Assembly: GCF_022023855.1 (NCBI RefSeq)
Contig: NZ_CP059449.1
Coordinates: 496,001-560,000 of the forward strand
Direction: 5' to 3'
DNA length: 64,000 bases
Source of the DNA: Azospirillum brasilense
GTDB taxonomy: Bacteria > Pseudomonadota > Alphaproteobacteria > Azospirillales > Azospirillaceae
This document shows, one piece after another, positions 8,629 to 19,625 of the stretch. Position 1 is the first letter of the stretch. The number at the start of each line of letters is the position of its first letter. Both the position numbers and the translations under genes were made by a program. The notes beneath the pieces are model-generated. The model was not told where the DNA came from and made no database searches. It was given only the letters and a program-made list of their open reading frames with translations.

Positions 8629-8710
8629 CCCCCCTCCCAGCCTCCCCCCGCTGCGCAGGGGGAGGAGCCAATCCCCTCCCCTGCGAAGCGGGGGAGGGTT
8701 AGGGAGGGGA
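8629..8710. repeat. GC-rich palindromic intergenic repeat, family B copy 1
   Basis: The element has two CCCTCCCC-loop-GGGGAGGG type hairpins and the tail GGGTTAGGGAGGGG. Related copies lie at 43772-43873 and 49564-49637. Here its final GGGAGGGG lies 5 nt from the nadD ATG and serves as the ribosome-binding site. Confidence 0.8.
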
Positions 8711-8715
8711 CAAGC

Positions 8716-9333
8716 ATGGCGGCGTCCCCCCACCGCTACGCCGGCCCGCTCCACGCCGGCCTGCGCATCGGGCTGCTCGGCGGCTCCTTCAACCCGGCCC
8801 ACGCCGGGCACCGGCACATCAGCCTGTACGCGCTGAAGGCGCTGGGGCTCGATCAGGTGTGGTGGCTGGTCAGCCCGCAGAACCCGCTGAAGCCGGTGCG
8901 GGACATGGCGCCGCTCGCCGAGCGGCTGGAGGAGGCCCGGCGCACCGCCCGCCATCCGGCCATCCGGGTCACCGCCATCGAGCGGGAGCTTGGCACCCGC
9001 TACACCGCCGATACGCTGGCCAAGCTGACGCTCCGCTTCCCCAAAACGCGCTTCGTCTGGCTGATGGGGGCGGACAATCTTCGGCAAATCCCCCGCTGGC
9101 GGCAGTGGACGCGAATCTTCCGGCTGGTGCCGGTTGCAGTTCTCGCCCGTCCAACTTATTCTATGGGGGCGCTTGGTGGCATAGCCGCTCAGCGCTATGC
9201 CCGTCGCCGGGTGAGCATGCACAAGGCCAAGGGGTTGGCCGGTTCGAAAACACCGGCCTGGATTTTCCTCCGCAACCCGCTGCATCCGGCTTCGGCGACG
9301 GCGATCCGCCGGGCACGCGCCAGCGGGTCGTGA
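8716..9333 (+). CDS. nadD: Nicotinate-mononucleotide adenylyltransferase
   Basis: NadD makes deamido-NAD from nicotinate mononucleotide and ATP. The 205-residue product has the nucleotidyltransferase signature GGSFNPAHAGH near residue 25, WWLVSPQNPLK, a GAD..RQIPRWRQW block and a C-terminal SATAIR-like ATAIRR. ATG 8716 is chosen because the family motif follows at the right distance; the ribosome-binding purines come from the upstream repeat. The stop overlaps the rsfS start (GTGA), the conserved nadD-rsfS-rlmH order. Confidence 0.95.
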   Translation: MAASPHRYAGPLHAGLRIGLLGGSFNPAHAGHRHISLYALKALGLDQVWWLVSPQNPLKPVRDMAPLAERLEEARRTARHPAIRVTAIERELGTRYTADTLAKLTLRFPKTRFVWLMGADNLRQIPRWRQWTRIFRLVPVAVLARPTYSMGALGGIAAQRYARRRVSMHKAKGLAGSKTPAWIFLRNPLHPASATAIRRARASGS

Positions 9334-9770
9334 CCCTGTATCGCGAGGTAGGTACCATCAACACGTTCATCGAACCGGCCGCGCCCGTTGTGCGGCCCGC
9401 GCCCGTTCCCGTTCCCCAGCCGGACGAACTGAAGGCGCTCGTCGAGAAGTCCCTGGACGACGATCAGGCCGAAGACGTCGTCGTCATTGACCTTGCCGGC
9501 AAGACCAGCATCGCCGACTACATGATCGTGGCGTCGGGCCGCAACACCCGGCACATCGCCGCAATGGCCATGAAGCTGGCCGACCGCATGAAGCAGGCCG
9601 GCCTGCGCGGCGTCGAGGTCGAGGGCCTGAACCAGTGCGACTGGGTTCTGGTCGACGCCGGGGACGTCATCATCCACCTGTTCCGCCCGGAAGTCCGGAC
9701 CTTCTACAACATCGAGAAGATGTGGGGTCTGGAGACGCCGCGGCCCTCCGCCGAGCGCATGAGCGCCTGA
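9330..9770 (+). CDS. rsfS: Ribosomal silencing factor RsfS
   Basis: RsfS binds L14 and blocks 30S/50S joining in starvation. The product is 146 residues; the conserved core (about 35-130) includes VIDLAGKTSIADYMIVASGRNTRH and CDWVLVDAGDVIIHLF. A Pro/Val-rich leader precedes it. The GTG at 9330 overlaps the nadD stop, pointing to translational coupling. The start could be slightly further in, because the first 30 residues are not conserved in the family. Confidence 0.93.
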   Translation: MTLYREVGTINTFIEPAAPVVRPAPVPVPQPDELKALVEKSLDDDQAEDVVVIDLAGKTSIADYMIVASGRNTRHIAAMAMKLADRMKQAGLRGVEVEGLNQCDWVLVDAGDVIIHLFRPEVRTFYNIEKMWGLETPRPSAERMSA

Positions 9771-9811
9771 CGGACGACAGTCAGGACGGGTGACGAACGG
9801 GAGTCGGACCG

Positions 9812-10270
9812 ATGCGTCTGTGGCTTGCCGCGGTTGGGCGGTCACGGACCGGTCCGGCGCGCGACCTGTATGACGAGTATGCCGGCCGCCTGTCCTGGCC
9901 GCTGACTCTGCGCGAGGTCGAGGTGAAGAAGCGCCTCGCCTCCGACGAGTTGAAGCGGCAGGAGGCGGAGCTGCTTTTGGCCGCGATCCCCGCCGGGGCC
10001 ATTGTCGTTGCCCTGGACGAGCGCGGCAAGACGATAACCAGCGAAGCCTTCGCCGCCAAGATCGGCGGCTGGCGGGACCAGGGCGCGGGCGACATCGCCT
10101 TTCTCATCGGCGGGGCGGACGGCCACGGCGACGCCGTGCGGGCGCGCGCCGATTTTCTTTTGGCCTTGGGCGCCATGACATGGCCGCATATGCTGGTGCG
10201 AGGCATGTTGGCGGAGCAAATCTACCGTGCCCAGCAAATTCTGGCCGGACACCCCTATCACCGTGCATGA
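9812..10270 (+). CDS. rlmH: 23S rRNA pseudouridine1915 N3-methyltransferase
   Basis: RlmH methylates pseudouridine 1915 in helix 69 of 23S rRNA, near the subunit interface. The 152-residue product is a SPOUT (trefoil-knot) enzyme with the SAM-binding motif [10 protein letters not shown] and the C-terminal HPYHR end typical of the family. It follows rsfS by 41 nt in the conserved nadD-rsfS-rlmH cluster. Confidence 0.95.
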   Translation: MRLWLAAVGRSRTGPARDLYDEYAGRLSWPLTLREVEVKKRLASDELKRQEAELLLAAIPAGAIVVALDERGKTITSEAFAAKIGGWRDQGAGDIAFLIGGADGHGDAVRARADFLLALGAMTWPHMLVRGMLAEQIYRAQQILAGHPYHRA

Positions 10271-10407
10271 CTCCCATTGTGCGCGTGCGCAGGCATGCCA
10301 TTTTCTGATCCGGCCCAAGGCAATAAGAACCCGGCCACAAGAAGACTGGCGTCAGACCGTTCGACCGAGACCCGCAACCCGACCGTGACAGGCGTATGAG
10401 GACCGTG

Positions 10408-11973
10408 ATGACCGAGACCAATCGTCCCCGACCCGTAGTGCTGTGCATCCTGGATGGCTGGGGCTACCGCGAGGAGCGCGAGGACAACGCCATCGCGCAG
10501 GGCAACACGCCCAACTGGGACCGGCTGTGGTCGTCGGAGCCGCGCGCCTTCCTGGAGGCCAGCGAGGAGGAGGTCGGGCTGCCCAAGGGCCAGATGGGCA
10601 ACTCCGAGGTCGGTCACATGAATCTGGGCGCCGGGCGAGTCGTCCGCCAGGATCTGGTGATGATCGACCACGCCATCGTCGAGGGCGAGCTGGAGCGCAA
10701 CGCCGCGCTGACCGGCCTCGCCAAGACGCTGCTGGCGTCGGGCGGGCGCTGCCACATCCTGGGCCTGCTGTCGCCGGGCGGCGTGCATTCGCACCAGGAC
10801 CACATCGCGGCGCTGGCCGGCGTGCTGGCCCATGAGGGCGTCCCGGTCGAGATCCACGCCTTCACCGATGGCCGCGACGTGCCGCCGCAGAGTGCCAAGG
10901 ACCAGATGGCCGAGTTCATGGCCGACGTCCACGCCCTGCCCGGCGTCAATGTCGCCACGGTCAGCGGGCGCTACTACGCCATGGACCGCGACAAGCGCTG
11001 GGACCGCGTCGCCAAGGCCTACGCCACGCTGGTGAGCGCCCAGGGCGAAAAGGCCGCCGACCCGATCCAGGCGATCGAGCAGAGCTACGCCGCCGGCACC
11101 CACGACGAGTTCATCCTGCCGACCGTCATCGACGGCTACACCGGCATGAAGGACGGCGACGCCATCCTGATGGCCAACTTCCGCGCCGACCGCGCCCGCG
11201 AGATCCTGGCCGCCTTCGTCGACCCGGCCTTCGACGGGTTCGAGCGCGCCTCGGTCCCGAAGCTGGCCGCCGCCGTCGGCATGGTCGAATACTCGTCGAC
11301 GCTCGCCAAGCTGATGACGACCATCTTTCCGCCGAAATCCTTGACCAAGGTGCTGGGCGAAGTGGTCAGCGAGGCCGGATTGACCCAGTTGCGCATCGCC
11401 GAGACGGAAAAGTACCCGCACGTCACCTTCTTCTTCAACGGAGGCGAGGAGCGCGTGTATCCGGGCGAGGACCGCATCCTGGTGCCGTCGCCGAAGGTCG
11501 CGACCTATGACCTCCAGCCGGAGATGTCCGCCGCCGAGGTGACCGACAAGGTCGTCGCCGCCGTGGACAGCGGGAAGTACGATCTGGTGGTCATCAACTA
11601 CGCCAACCCCGACATGGTCGGCCACAGCGGCATCCTGTCCGCCGCCATCAAGGCGGTGGAGGCGGTGGACGTCAGCCTGGGCCGGCTGGAGGCCGCGGTG
11701 CGCGCCCAGGGCGGCGTGATGCTGGTCACCGCCGACCACGGCAACTGCGAACTGATGAAGGACCCGGAGACCAACGGCCCGCACACCGCCCACACGCTGG
11801 ACAAAGTTCCGCTGGTGCTGGTGAACGGCCCCGCCGGGGTGTCGGCGATCCGCAGCGGGCGTTTGGCCGACATCGCCCCGACGCTGCTCGACCTGATGAA
11901 GCTGCCGCAGCCGGCGGAGATGACCGGCAAGAGCCTGATCGACCGCGCCAGCGCGCGGGCCGCCGCGGAATAA
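10408..11973 (+). CDS. gpmI: 2,3-bisphosphoglycerate-independent phosphoglycerate mutase
   Basis: GpmI interconverts 3- and 2-phosphoglycerate in glycolysis and gluconeogenesis using two Mn ions. The 521-residue product has LCILDGWGYR with a metal-binding Asp, the phosphoserine motif GQMGNSEVGH (about Ser66), FTDGRD and the C-terminal TADHGN metal site. ATG 10408 is preferred over 10396 because GAGG sits six bases upstream. envC-like follows 13 nt after the stop, and the run to rppH is probably co-transcribed. Confidence 0.96.
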   Translation: MTETNRPRPVVLCILDGWGYREEREDNAIAQGNTPNWDRLWSSEPRAFLEASEEEVGLPKGQMGNSEVGHMNLGAGRVVRQDLVMIDHAIVEGELERNAALTGLAKTLLASGGRCHILGLLSPGGVHSHQDHIAALAGVLAHEGVPVEIHAFTDGRDVPPQSAKDQMAEFMADVHALPGVNVATVSGRYYAMDRDKRWDRVAKAYATLVSAQGEKAADPIQAIEQSYAAGTHDEFILPTVIDGYTGMKDGDAILMANFRADRAREILAAFVDPAFDGFERASVPKLAAAVGMVEYSSTLAKLMTTIFPPKSLTKVLGEVVSEAGLTQLRIAETEKYPHVTFFFNGGEERVYPGEDRILVPSPKVATYDLQPEMSAAEVTDKVVAAVDSGKYDLVVINYANPDMVGHSGILSAAIKAVEAVDVSLGRLEAAVRAQGGVMLVTADHGNCELMKDPETNGPHTAHTLDKVPLVLVNGPAGVSAIRSGRLADIAPTLLDLMKLPQPAEMTGKSLIDRASARAAAE

Positions 11974-11986
11974 GGCAGAACCGGGC

Positions 11987-13396
11987 ATGGGCGCAGGGCG
12001 CGATCATCCGGCGGGTGTTGCTCTGCTCCCCCTCCCCGTCTCCGTTCCGCAAGCTGCCGGGCGGAGACGGGCGTTTCCCTGGCGGCCGGCCCTGCTGACC
12101 GCCACCCTTCTCGTCGTCTCCACCGCCGCCACGGCGCAGACCGAGTCTCCCGGTCAGACGCTGAAACGGGTGGAGCAGGACATCCAGGCCGACAAGGCCC
12201 TGCAAAAGCAGCTCGACCGCCAGTCCCAGACGCTCCAGAAGGAGCTGGACGAGCTGCGCGACCGGCTGGTCGGTCTGGCCGACCAGGAACGGGCGCAGGA
12301 GGACGAACTCGCTCATCTCGAAGAGTCCCTGACCGCGCTGGAAACGCAGGAGCGCAACCAGGCCGAAAAGCTGGAGGGCGAGCGGCAGCAGATCGCCGCC
12401 CTGCTCGCCGCCCTGCAGCGCGTCGCCCGCATCCCCCCGGAAGCGGCGCTGGCCCGCCCGGACGGGCCGGTGGACACGCTGCGCTCCGCCCTGCTGCTGC
12501 GCGACACGGTGCCGGCCCTGCGCGCCCGCGCCGACGCGCTGGCCCAGGCGCTGACCCGGCTGGCCGAGACGCGCGAGGCGCTTCAGGCCCAGCGCAGCCG
12601 CACCTACGCCGCCCGCCTCACCCTGATCGACCGCCAGAAGGAGATCGGCCAGCTCGTCGCCCGGCGCGAGGAGCTGTCGCGCCAGACCGAGGAGGAGCGG
12701 CAGCAGGTCGCCCAGCGCACCGCCCGGCTGACGGGTCAGGCCGCCGACCTGCGCCAGTTGATGGACCGCATCGAAGCCGAACGCCGCGCCGCAGCCGCGG
12801 CGGCGGCCAAGCGCGAGGCCGAGCGGCTGGAGGCGGAGCGCCGCGAAGCCGAACGCCGGCTCGCCGAGCAACGGGCCGCGGAACAGAAGGCCGCCGAACA
12901 GAAGGCGGCGGAGCAGCGCGCCGCCGACCAGAAACTCGCCGAACAACGGTCGAGCGAGCAGCGCGCCAGGGCCGAGGCGGAAGCCGCCCGCGCCGCGCCC
13001 GGCGCGCCCGCTGGGGAACGCCTGCCGGTGGGCGGCCGGGTGACCGTCCGCTACGGCGAGGCCGACCGCTACGGCGCCACCAGCCGCGGCGTCACCATCC
13101 AGGCCCGCGCCGGCTCGACGGTGGTGTCACCGCAGGCCGGAACGATCGTCTTCGCCGGGCCGTTCCGCGGCTATGGCCAAATCTTGATCGTGGAACACAG
13201 CCACGGATATCATAGTCTCATCGCTGGATTTGGCCGCATCGACACGGCCGTCGGACGGCGCGTGGCCACGGGGGAACCCATCGGCCTGATGCCCGCCGAC
13301 GGGTCACCCGATCTTTACTTCGAGCTTCGACGTCACGGACAGCCGATCAATCCACAGCGCGGTTTCGGCGCCCCGGAGGGGAAAGGACAAGGGTAG
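11987..13396 (+). CDS. EnvC-like murein hydrolase activator
   Basis: This 469-residue exported protein has a basic N-terminus and hydrophobic segment ending TAATAQ near residue 50. A long coiled coil (about 55-335), rich in A, E, Q and R with AAEQKAAEQ repeats, follows, and then a LytM/M23 domain over the last 120 residues. The M23 part (VTIQARAGSTVVSPQAGTIVFAG...HSHGYHSLIAGFG) keeps the fold but not the full zinc set, as in EnvC, which activates amidases at the septum rather than cutting peptidoglycan itself. It directly abuts the S41 protease gene (TAG-ATG). Confidence 0.9.
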   Translation: MGAGRDHPAGVALLPLPVSVPQAAGRRRAFPWRPALLTATLLVVSTAATAQTESPGQTLKRVEQDIQADKALQKQLDRQSQTLQKELDELRDRLVGLADQERAQEDELAHLEESLTALETQERNQAEKLEGERQQIAALLAALQRVARIPPEAALARPDGPVDTLRSALLLRDTVPALRARADALAQALTRLAETREALQAQRSRTYAARLTLIDRQKEIGQLVARREELSRQTEEERQQVAQRTARLTGQAADLRQLMDRIEAERRAAAAAAAKREAERLEAERREAERRLAEQRAAEQKAAEQKAAEQRAADQKLAEQRSSEQRARAEAEAARAAPGAPAGERLPVGGRVTVRYGEADRYGATSRGVTIQARAGSTVVSPQAGTIVFAGPFRGYGQILIVEHSHGYHSLIAGFGRIDTAVGRRVATGEPIGLMPADGSPDLYFELRRHGQPINPQRGFGAPEGKGQG

Positions 13397-14809
13397 ATGA
13401 GGATAGTCAAGCGTGCCGCCACCGCCGCGGCCCTGGTGTTTCTGGGGGCCGGCGTCGCCACCGTCACCGCGCAGGTGAACAGCACCGGCAACAGTTCCGA
13501 GACCTACCGCCAGCTCAACCTGTTCGGCGACGTGTTCGAGCGCGTGCGCGCCGAGTATGTCGAGTCGACGACGGACGAGCAGCTCATCGAATCCGCCATC
13601 AACGGAATGCTCACCTCGCTCGACCCGCATTCCAGCTATCTGAACCGCAAGAGCTTTCAGGACATGCAGGTTCAGACCCGTGGCGAGTTCGGCGGGCTGG
13701 GCATCGAGGTGACGATGGAGAACGGCCTGATCAAGGTCGTGTCGCCTATCGACGAGACTCCGGCCTTCCGCGCCGGGCTGCAGCCGGGCGACCTGATCAT
13801 CCAGCTCAACGGCGAGGCCGTCATGGGCCTCTCGCTGAACGAGGCGGTGGAGAAGATGCGCGGCCCGGTTGGCAGCGACATCAAGGTCACCGTGCGCCGC
13901 GGCGAGGCCGGCGAGCCGTTCGAGGTCACGCTGACCCGCGCCGTCATCAAGGTGCAGTCGGTCCGCTACCGCACCGAGGGCGACATCGGCTACGTCCGTG
14001 TCACCAGCTTCAACGAGCAGACGCAGCAGGGGCTGGAGAAGGCCATCGCCTCGATCCAGCAGCAGTTGGGTGACAAGCTGAAGGGCTACGTCCTCGACCT
14101 GCGCAACAACCCCGGCGGCCTGCTCGACCAGGCGGTCTCCGTCTCCGATACCTTCTTGGAGAAGGGGGAGATCGTCTCCACCCGCGGCCGCAAGGCGGAG
14201 GAAGGCACGCGCTACAACGCCAAGCCCGGCGATCTCGCCAAGGGACTGCCGGTCGTGGTGCTGATCAACGGCGGTTCGGCTTCCGCGTCGGAGATCGTCG
14301 CCGGCGCGCTGCAGGACCACAAGCGGGCGCTCGTCCTTGGCACTCAGTCCTTCGGCAAGGGCTCGGTCCAGACGATCATCCCGCTGCCCGGCCACGGCGC
14401 CATGCGCCTGACCACGGCGCGCTACTACACGCCGTCGGGCAAGTCGATCCAGGCGTTGGGCATCACCCCGGACATCGAGGTGCACCCGGCCCGCGTCGAG
14501 GAGACGGACCAGGGTCTGATCCGCCGCCGCGAGAGCGACCTGCGCGGCGCGCTGCGCAACCCGGACGCCCCCCGACCGGCCACCACCCAGCCGGCCCCGG
14601 CGCCTGGCGCCAGCAACGCTCCGGCTCCCGGGGCGGCGCCGGGCGCGGCCCCCGGTGCAACCCCGGCTCCCGCCAACGGCAACGCCCCGGCGGCGCCGTC
14701 CGCGGAGAATGGGGAGGGCGCGCCCAACCAGCCGCCCTTCGACTACCAGCTGGCCCGCGCGCTCGACCTGCTGCGGGGCGTCGCCCTGTTCCAGGCCCGC
14801 GCGCACTGA
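13397..14809 (+). CDS. ctpA: C-terminal processing peptidase, S41 family
   Basis: This 470-residue periplasmic protease has a signal segment (about 1-25), a PDZ domain (about 95-180; GLGIEV, AFRAGLQPGDLI) and an S41 catalytic domain. The Ser-Lys dyad fits Ser296 in NGGSASASEI and Lys321 in GTQSFGKGSVQ, spaced 25 residues as in CtpA. The last 90 residues are Ala/Pro-rich low complexity, ending in DYQLARALDLLRG. It starts directly at the envC-like stop. Homologues trim envelope proteins and control cell-wall hydrolases; the pairing with EnvC fits that. Confidence 0.94.
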   Translation: MRIVKRAATAAALVFLGAGVATVTAQVNSTGNSSETYRQLNLFGDVFERVRAEYVESTTDEQLIESAINGMLTSLDPHSSYLNRKSFQDMQVQTRGEFGGLGIEVTMENGLIKVVSPIDETPAFRAGLQPGDLIIQLNGEAVMGLSLNEAVEKMRGPVGSDIKVTVRRGEAGEPFEVTLTRAVIKVQSVRYRTEGDIGYVRVTSFNEQTQQGLEKAIASIQQQLGDKLKGYVLDLRNNPGGLLDQAVSVSDTFLEKGEIVSTRGRKAEEGTRYNAKPGDLAKGLPVVVLINGGSASASEIVAGALQDHKRALVLGTQSFGKGSVQTIIPLPGHGAMRLTTARYYTPSGKSIQALGITPDIEVHPARVEETDQGLIRRRESDLRGALRNPDAPRPATTQPAPAPGASNAPAPGAAPGAAPGATPAPANGNAPAAPSAENGEGAPNQPPFDYQLARALDLLRGVALFQARAH

Positions 14810-14825
14810 GGGGAGTGACGGGTCC

Positions 14826-16070
14826 GTGAACGCTGCCGCCCTGCTGGGCCGCCTGAAGCCCGCGAAACGGGAACGTTCCGGACCCGGCCTGCTGGCCCGC
14901 CTCCGGCGCCGGAAGGCCGGCGGTGATTCGGACGACGCGCCGCGCGCACGCAAGGAGCGCCGTCCGCTGTCGCCCCTCGCCAAGAGGCTGTTCGGCGCCT
15001 ACGCCGTGCTGGCCCTCGGGCTGGGCGGGCTGGCCGGCTGGCTGGCGATGAACGGAGAGCACACCACCGAGGCGTGGCAGGCTGCCATTCCCAGCGTCGA
15101 GGTGGCGGTGAAGGGCGCACAGCCCCCGACGCCGCCGACAGCACCGCCCGCCGCGGCGACGGTTCCCGTCCAACCGGCTCCGCCTGCGGCCTCGCCTCCG
15201 GCGGCTCCCCCGCCACCCGTCGTCGCGGCTCCCCCGCCGCTCGCCGTAGTCGTGAACGAACCGGTCACCCTGACGCCGGCCCCCGTCCCCGGCCTGGTCG
15301 AGGATTCGCGCAACGGGCCGCTGCCGCGCATCGCCGAGGACGGGCGCAAGCCCTGGCAGGTCTACGCCCGGCCCTTCCCCGCCGCCGACCGCCGCCCGCG
15401 CATCGCCATCGTTCTGGCCGAGATGGGCATTTCCGGCGTGACCACCGGCAACGCCCTGCAGAAGCTGCCGCCGACCATCACGCTGGCCTTCGTCCCCTAC
15501 GCCGAGCGGCTGGACAACTGGGTCGAGCGCGCCCGCGGCAAGGGGCACGAGGTGATGCTCTCCGTCCCCATGGAGCCGCAGGACTACCCACGCAACGACC
15601 CCGGCCCCAACGCTCTGCTGAGCATGCTGCCGCCCGAGCGCAACCTGGAGAGGCTGGAATGGTCGCTGGGCAAGGCGGTCGGCTATGTCGGCATCACCAG
15701 CACCACGGGCAGCAAATTCACCGCCAACCCCGACGCGGTGAACCCGGTCGTCGCGGCGATGAAGGCGCGCGGCCTGATGGTGCTCGACGCTCGCGCCACC
15801 CCGCGCAGCGTCGCCGGAACCCTGGCGGGTCAGGCGGGCGTGCCGCGGGCCTTCGCCGACCGGGTGATCGACCGCGACCTGTCGCGCGGTGCCATCGACG
15901 ACCAGCTCGCCGAGCTGGAGGCCATCGCCAAGGCCAATGGGGCCGCGGTGGGCATCGGCGCGCCCTACCCCAGCACCATCGAACGGATCAACCTGTGGCT
16001 TACCGGGCTGGCCGACCGTGGCATCGCCATCGTGCCGGTCTCCGCCGTGGCCAACATGCAGAAGCAATAA
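14826..16070 (+). CDS. Divergent polysaccharide deacetylase (YibQ-like), membrane-anchored
   Basis: The 414-residue product has a basic cytoplasmic start, one membrane segment (about 55-80; [19 protein letters not shown]) and a Pro/Ala-rich linker. A C-terminal NodB-like domain of the divergent deacetylase family starts at [14 protein letters not shown] and runs through [18 protein letters not shown] and [12 protein letters not shown]. The family often pairs with EnvC and the S41 protease, as here, and is thought to act on the envelope. GTG 14826 is the only well-placed start in this frame. The catalytic metal ligands are not obviously complete, so activity is uncertain. Confidence 0.86.
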   Translation: MNAAALLGRLKPAKRERSGPGLLARLRRRKAGGDSDDAPRARKERRPLSPLAKRLFGAYAVLALGLGGLAGWLAMNGEHTTEAWQAAIPSVEVAVKGAQPPTPPTAPPAAATVPVQPAPPAASPPAAPPPPVVAAPPPLAVVVNEPVTLTPAPVPGLVEDSRNGPLPRIAEDGRKPWQVYARPFPAADRRPRIAIVLAEMGISGVTTGNALQKLPPTITLAFVPYAERLDNWVERARGKGHEVMLSVPMEPQDYPRNDPGPNALLSMLPPERNLERLEWSLGKAVGYVGITSTTGSKFTANPDAVNPVVAAMKARGLMVLDARATPRSVAGTLAGQAGVPRAFADRVIDRDLSRGAIDDQLAELEAIAKANGAAVGIGAPYPSTIERINLWLTGLADRGIAIVPVSAVANMQKQ

Positions 16071-16075
16071 GGCGC

Positions 16076-16573
16076 ATGACGAAGAAGGCCATCGACCGCG
16101 AGTCCCTCCCCTACCGCCCCTGCGTCGGGGTGATGCTGCTGAACGACCGCGGGCAAGTCTTCGTGGCCCGGCGCTGCGACAGCAAGGACGCTTGGCAGAT
16201 GCCCCAGGGCGGCATCGACGAGGGCGAGGGCGTGCATGAGGCCGCCCTGCGCGAGCTGAAGGAGGAGATCGGCACGGACAAGGCCGAAATTCTCGGGGAG
16301 ACGGCGGAGAAGCTGCGCTACGACCTGCCCGATCATCTGCTGGGAAAGGTCTGGAAGGGCCGCTGGCGCGGGCAGGAGCAGGTCTGGCTGGCCGCCCGCT
16401 TCACCGGCGTGGACGCCGACATTGACCTCGCCACCGAGCACCCGGAGTTCGACGCTTGGAAATGGGTCGATGCCGACGATCTGCCCGGCCTGATCGTGCC
16501 CTTCAAGCGCCCGGTCTACGAGTCGGTGCTGGCGGAATTCGCCCCGGTGATCGCGGCTCTGCGGCGGGGCTGA
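16076..16573 (+). CDS. rppH: RNA pyrophosphohydrolase (Nudix)
   Basis: RppH removes pyrophosphate from mRNA 5' ends and so triggers decay. The 165-residue product has the N-terminal [11 protein letters not shown] block and a full Nudix box starting GGIDEGEG and ending RELKEEIG. The family motif WQMPQGG precedes it. It lies 5 nt after the deacetylase-like stop and ends the gpmI-to-rppH run. Confidence 0.95.
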   Translation: MTKKAIDRESLPYRPCVGVMLLNDRGQVFVARRCDSKDAWQMPQGGIDEGEGVHEAALRELKEEIGTDKAEILGETAEKLRYDLPDHLLGKVWKGRWRGQEQVWLAARFTGVDADIDLATEHPEFDAWKWVDADDLPGLIVPFKRPVYESVLAEFAPVIAALRRG

Positions 16574-16593
16574 CCCCGCCGCGTCCGGCCTGT

Positions 16594-17412
16594 TCAGGCG
16601 ACCTTGGCCAGCCGCTTGGCACGGCTTTCGATCAGCCACCAGGCGCCGCGGGCGGCGACGCTGTAGAAGCGGGTGTGCGGCTTCAGCCCGCAGGCCTTGA
16701 AGACCATCGCCACCGCGCGGTCGACGTGCTTGGGCCGGTAGCGGCCGTAGGCGCGACGCATGTAGGCCTGATTGTAGGTCTTGTGCGCGTAGGGCTCGCC
16801 TTCCGGCGCGTTGGCCGCGTAGTAGGCGTAGGCCAGCTCGTCGTCCTCCGACTCGCCGATGCGCGACAGCGCCACCTTCAGCCGCTGGAACTTGTTGAGC
16901 TGCTCCAACTCCAGATACTTCTTCGTGTAGGTGTAGAAGAGCTTGAAGTGGCGCAACTCGTCGGCGGCGATGTTCTTGCAGATCAGCTTGAGGACCGGTT
17001 CGTCCGTCGAGTCGCCGATGGCCGCGTAGTAGCTGCTGGTGCCGGTCTCGACCATGCAGCGGGCGATCATCTCGCCGGTACGCGAGCCGCGGACCGAGGC
17101 GTCGAGGTCGATCGGCACCTTGTAGCCGGCGCGGAAGCGCTCGACGGCCCGGTCGAAGTTGAAGGTCGGATCGACCAGCTCCGCCCACTTGCCGAGCGCG
17201 CGGCCGTGCTGGACCTCCTCGACCGCCCAGCCGTGGGCGACCTCCTGGAACTCGGGATCGTCGTGGAAGACATTGCAGAGATAGGCCGTGTAGTCGTCGG
17301 CGTTGAACTCCACCAGGGCCGCCGCCTTGATGAGCGGGACGAGATCGGGATCGACCTTGCTGTGGTCCAATTGATCCCAGGGAAGCTCTTCGTATTTCCA
17401 GTGCAACGCCAC
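16594..17412 (-). CDS. Ferritin-like diiron protein, acyl-ACP-desaturase-like fold
   Basis: This roughly 272-residue protein shows the four-helix diiron pattern: Glu35 (LVEFNADD), Glu66/His69 (EEVQH), Glu122 (VETGTSSYY) and Glu152/His155 (DELRH). That is two ExxH motifs plus two single Glu. The surrounding sequence resembles the soluble acyl-ACP desaturase branch more than rubrerythrins, but it is shorter than plant desaturases. The C-terminus is basic. There is no Met start near the conserved part; GTG 17412 or TTG 17406 both have GGAG upstream. It lies downstream of the atp operon terminator, so it is probably expressed separately. Substrate unknown. Confidence 0.75.
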   Translation of the reverse strand: MALHWKYEELPWDQLDHSKVDPDLVPLIKAAALVEFNADDYTAYLCNVFHDDPEFQEVAHGWAVEEVQHGRALGKWAELVDPTFNFDRAVERFRAGYKVPIDLDASVRGSRTGEMIARCMVETGTSSYYAAIGDSTDEPVLKLICKNIAADELRHFKLFYTYTKKYLELEQLNKFQRLKVALSRIGESEDDELAYAYYAANAPEGEPYAHKTYNQAYMRRAYGRYRPKHVDRAVAMVFKACGLKPHTRFYSVAARGAWWLIESRAKRLAKVA

Positions 17413-17480
17413 ACTCCACTCCCGCTGCTGGCCGCCGTTCCGGGCCGGTTGTTCCACGCTCTGACGGAGAACAGGACCAT

Positions 17481-17519
17481 AAAAACAAAAACGCCTCGAC
17501 GGACGGGCCGGGAGGCGTT
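17481..17519 (-). terminator. Intrinsic terminator of the atp operon
   Basis: Reading leftward, AACGCCTC (17519-17512) pairs with GAGGCGTT (17497-17490), followed by a T-rich tract (TTTTGTTTTT). It lies about 95 nt after atpC. Confidence 0.88.
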
Positions 17520-17612
17520 CGATCCCTTGCGGGATACTATGTATGGCTGCGAAGGCGCAATGCAACGGAAACGGCCCAGCCGGCGTTCGCCGCCGCCGGG
17601 CCGTGCCCGGTG

Positions 17613-18026
17613 TCAGTGCGTGGTCGCGCCGGTCGCGTCGAGCTTGGCGCGGGCGATGGCGATCTTCGCCTCCACGCGGGCCTTCTCGTCGTCGGACTTG
17701 GCGTCTTCCAGATCCTCGCCCAGGTCGCGGATCTGCTGCTCGACCTTGGCGCGGTCGATCTCGGCGACCGCGATGGCCTCCTCGGCCAGGACGGTGCAGC
17801 GGGTCTCGGTCACCTCGGCAAAGCCGCCGGCGACGAACACCCGGTCGACCACGCGGTCGGCCTCGTAGACGTCGATCACGCCCGGACGGACGGTCGAAAT
17901 CATCGGCGAGTGGCCGGCGAGGACGCCGAAGTCACCTTCCGAACCCGGCACCACGACCATGTCGACGGGCTGCGAGGTCAGCAGCTTCTCCGGAGAGACC
18001 AGCTCGAATTCGACTTTATCGGCCAT
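17613..18026 (-). CDS. atpC: F1F0 ATP synthase epsilon subunit
   Basis: The 137-residue epsilon subunit begins MADKVEFELVSPEKLL, and its N-terminal beta barrel includes VVPGSEGDFGVLAGHSPMI, the family signature. The C-terminal helical hairpin (about 88-130) is charged and can inhibit ATP hydrolysis by inserting into F1. Last gene of the atpHAGDC operon; a terminator follows. Confidence 0.97.
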   Translation of the reverse strand: MADKVEFELVSPEKLLTSQPVDMVVVPGSEGDFGVLAGHSPMISTVRPGVIDVYEADRVVDRVFVAGGFAEVTETRCTVLAEEAIAVAEIDRAKVEQQIRDLGEDLEDAKSDDEKARVEAKIAIARAKLDATGATTH

Positions 18027-18055
18027 GGGTTTCCTGGTGCCTCTTCATAAGAACC

Positions 18056-18087
18056 CCCTCCCCCGCGCGGGCGGAGGAGAGGGTTAG
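18056..18087. repeat. Degenerate GC-rich hairpin between atpD and atpC
   Basis: A CCCTCCCCC-CGCGCG-type hairpin ending GGAGAGGGTTAG resembles the arm of the longer family A palindrome (28884-29003). It lies between co-transcribed genes and may influence atpD/atpC mRNA balance. Confidence 0.4.
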
Positions 18088-18116
18088 CCTCGTTACCGAA
18101 CGTCAGCCGACCCTGA

Positions 18117-19625
<1,509 letters not shown>

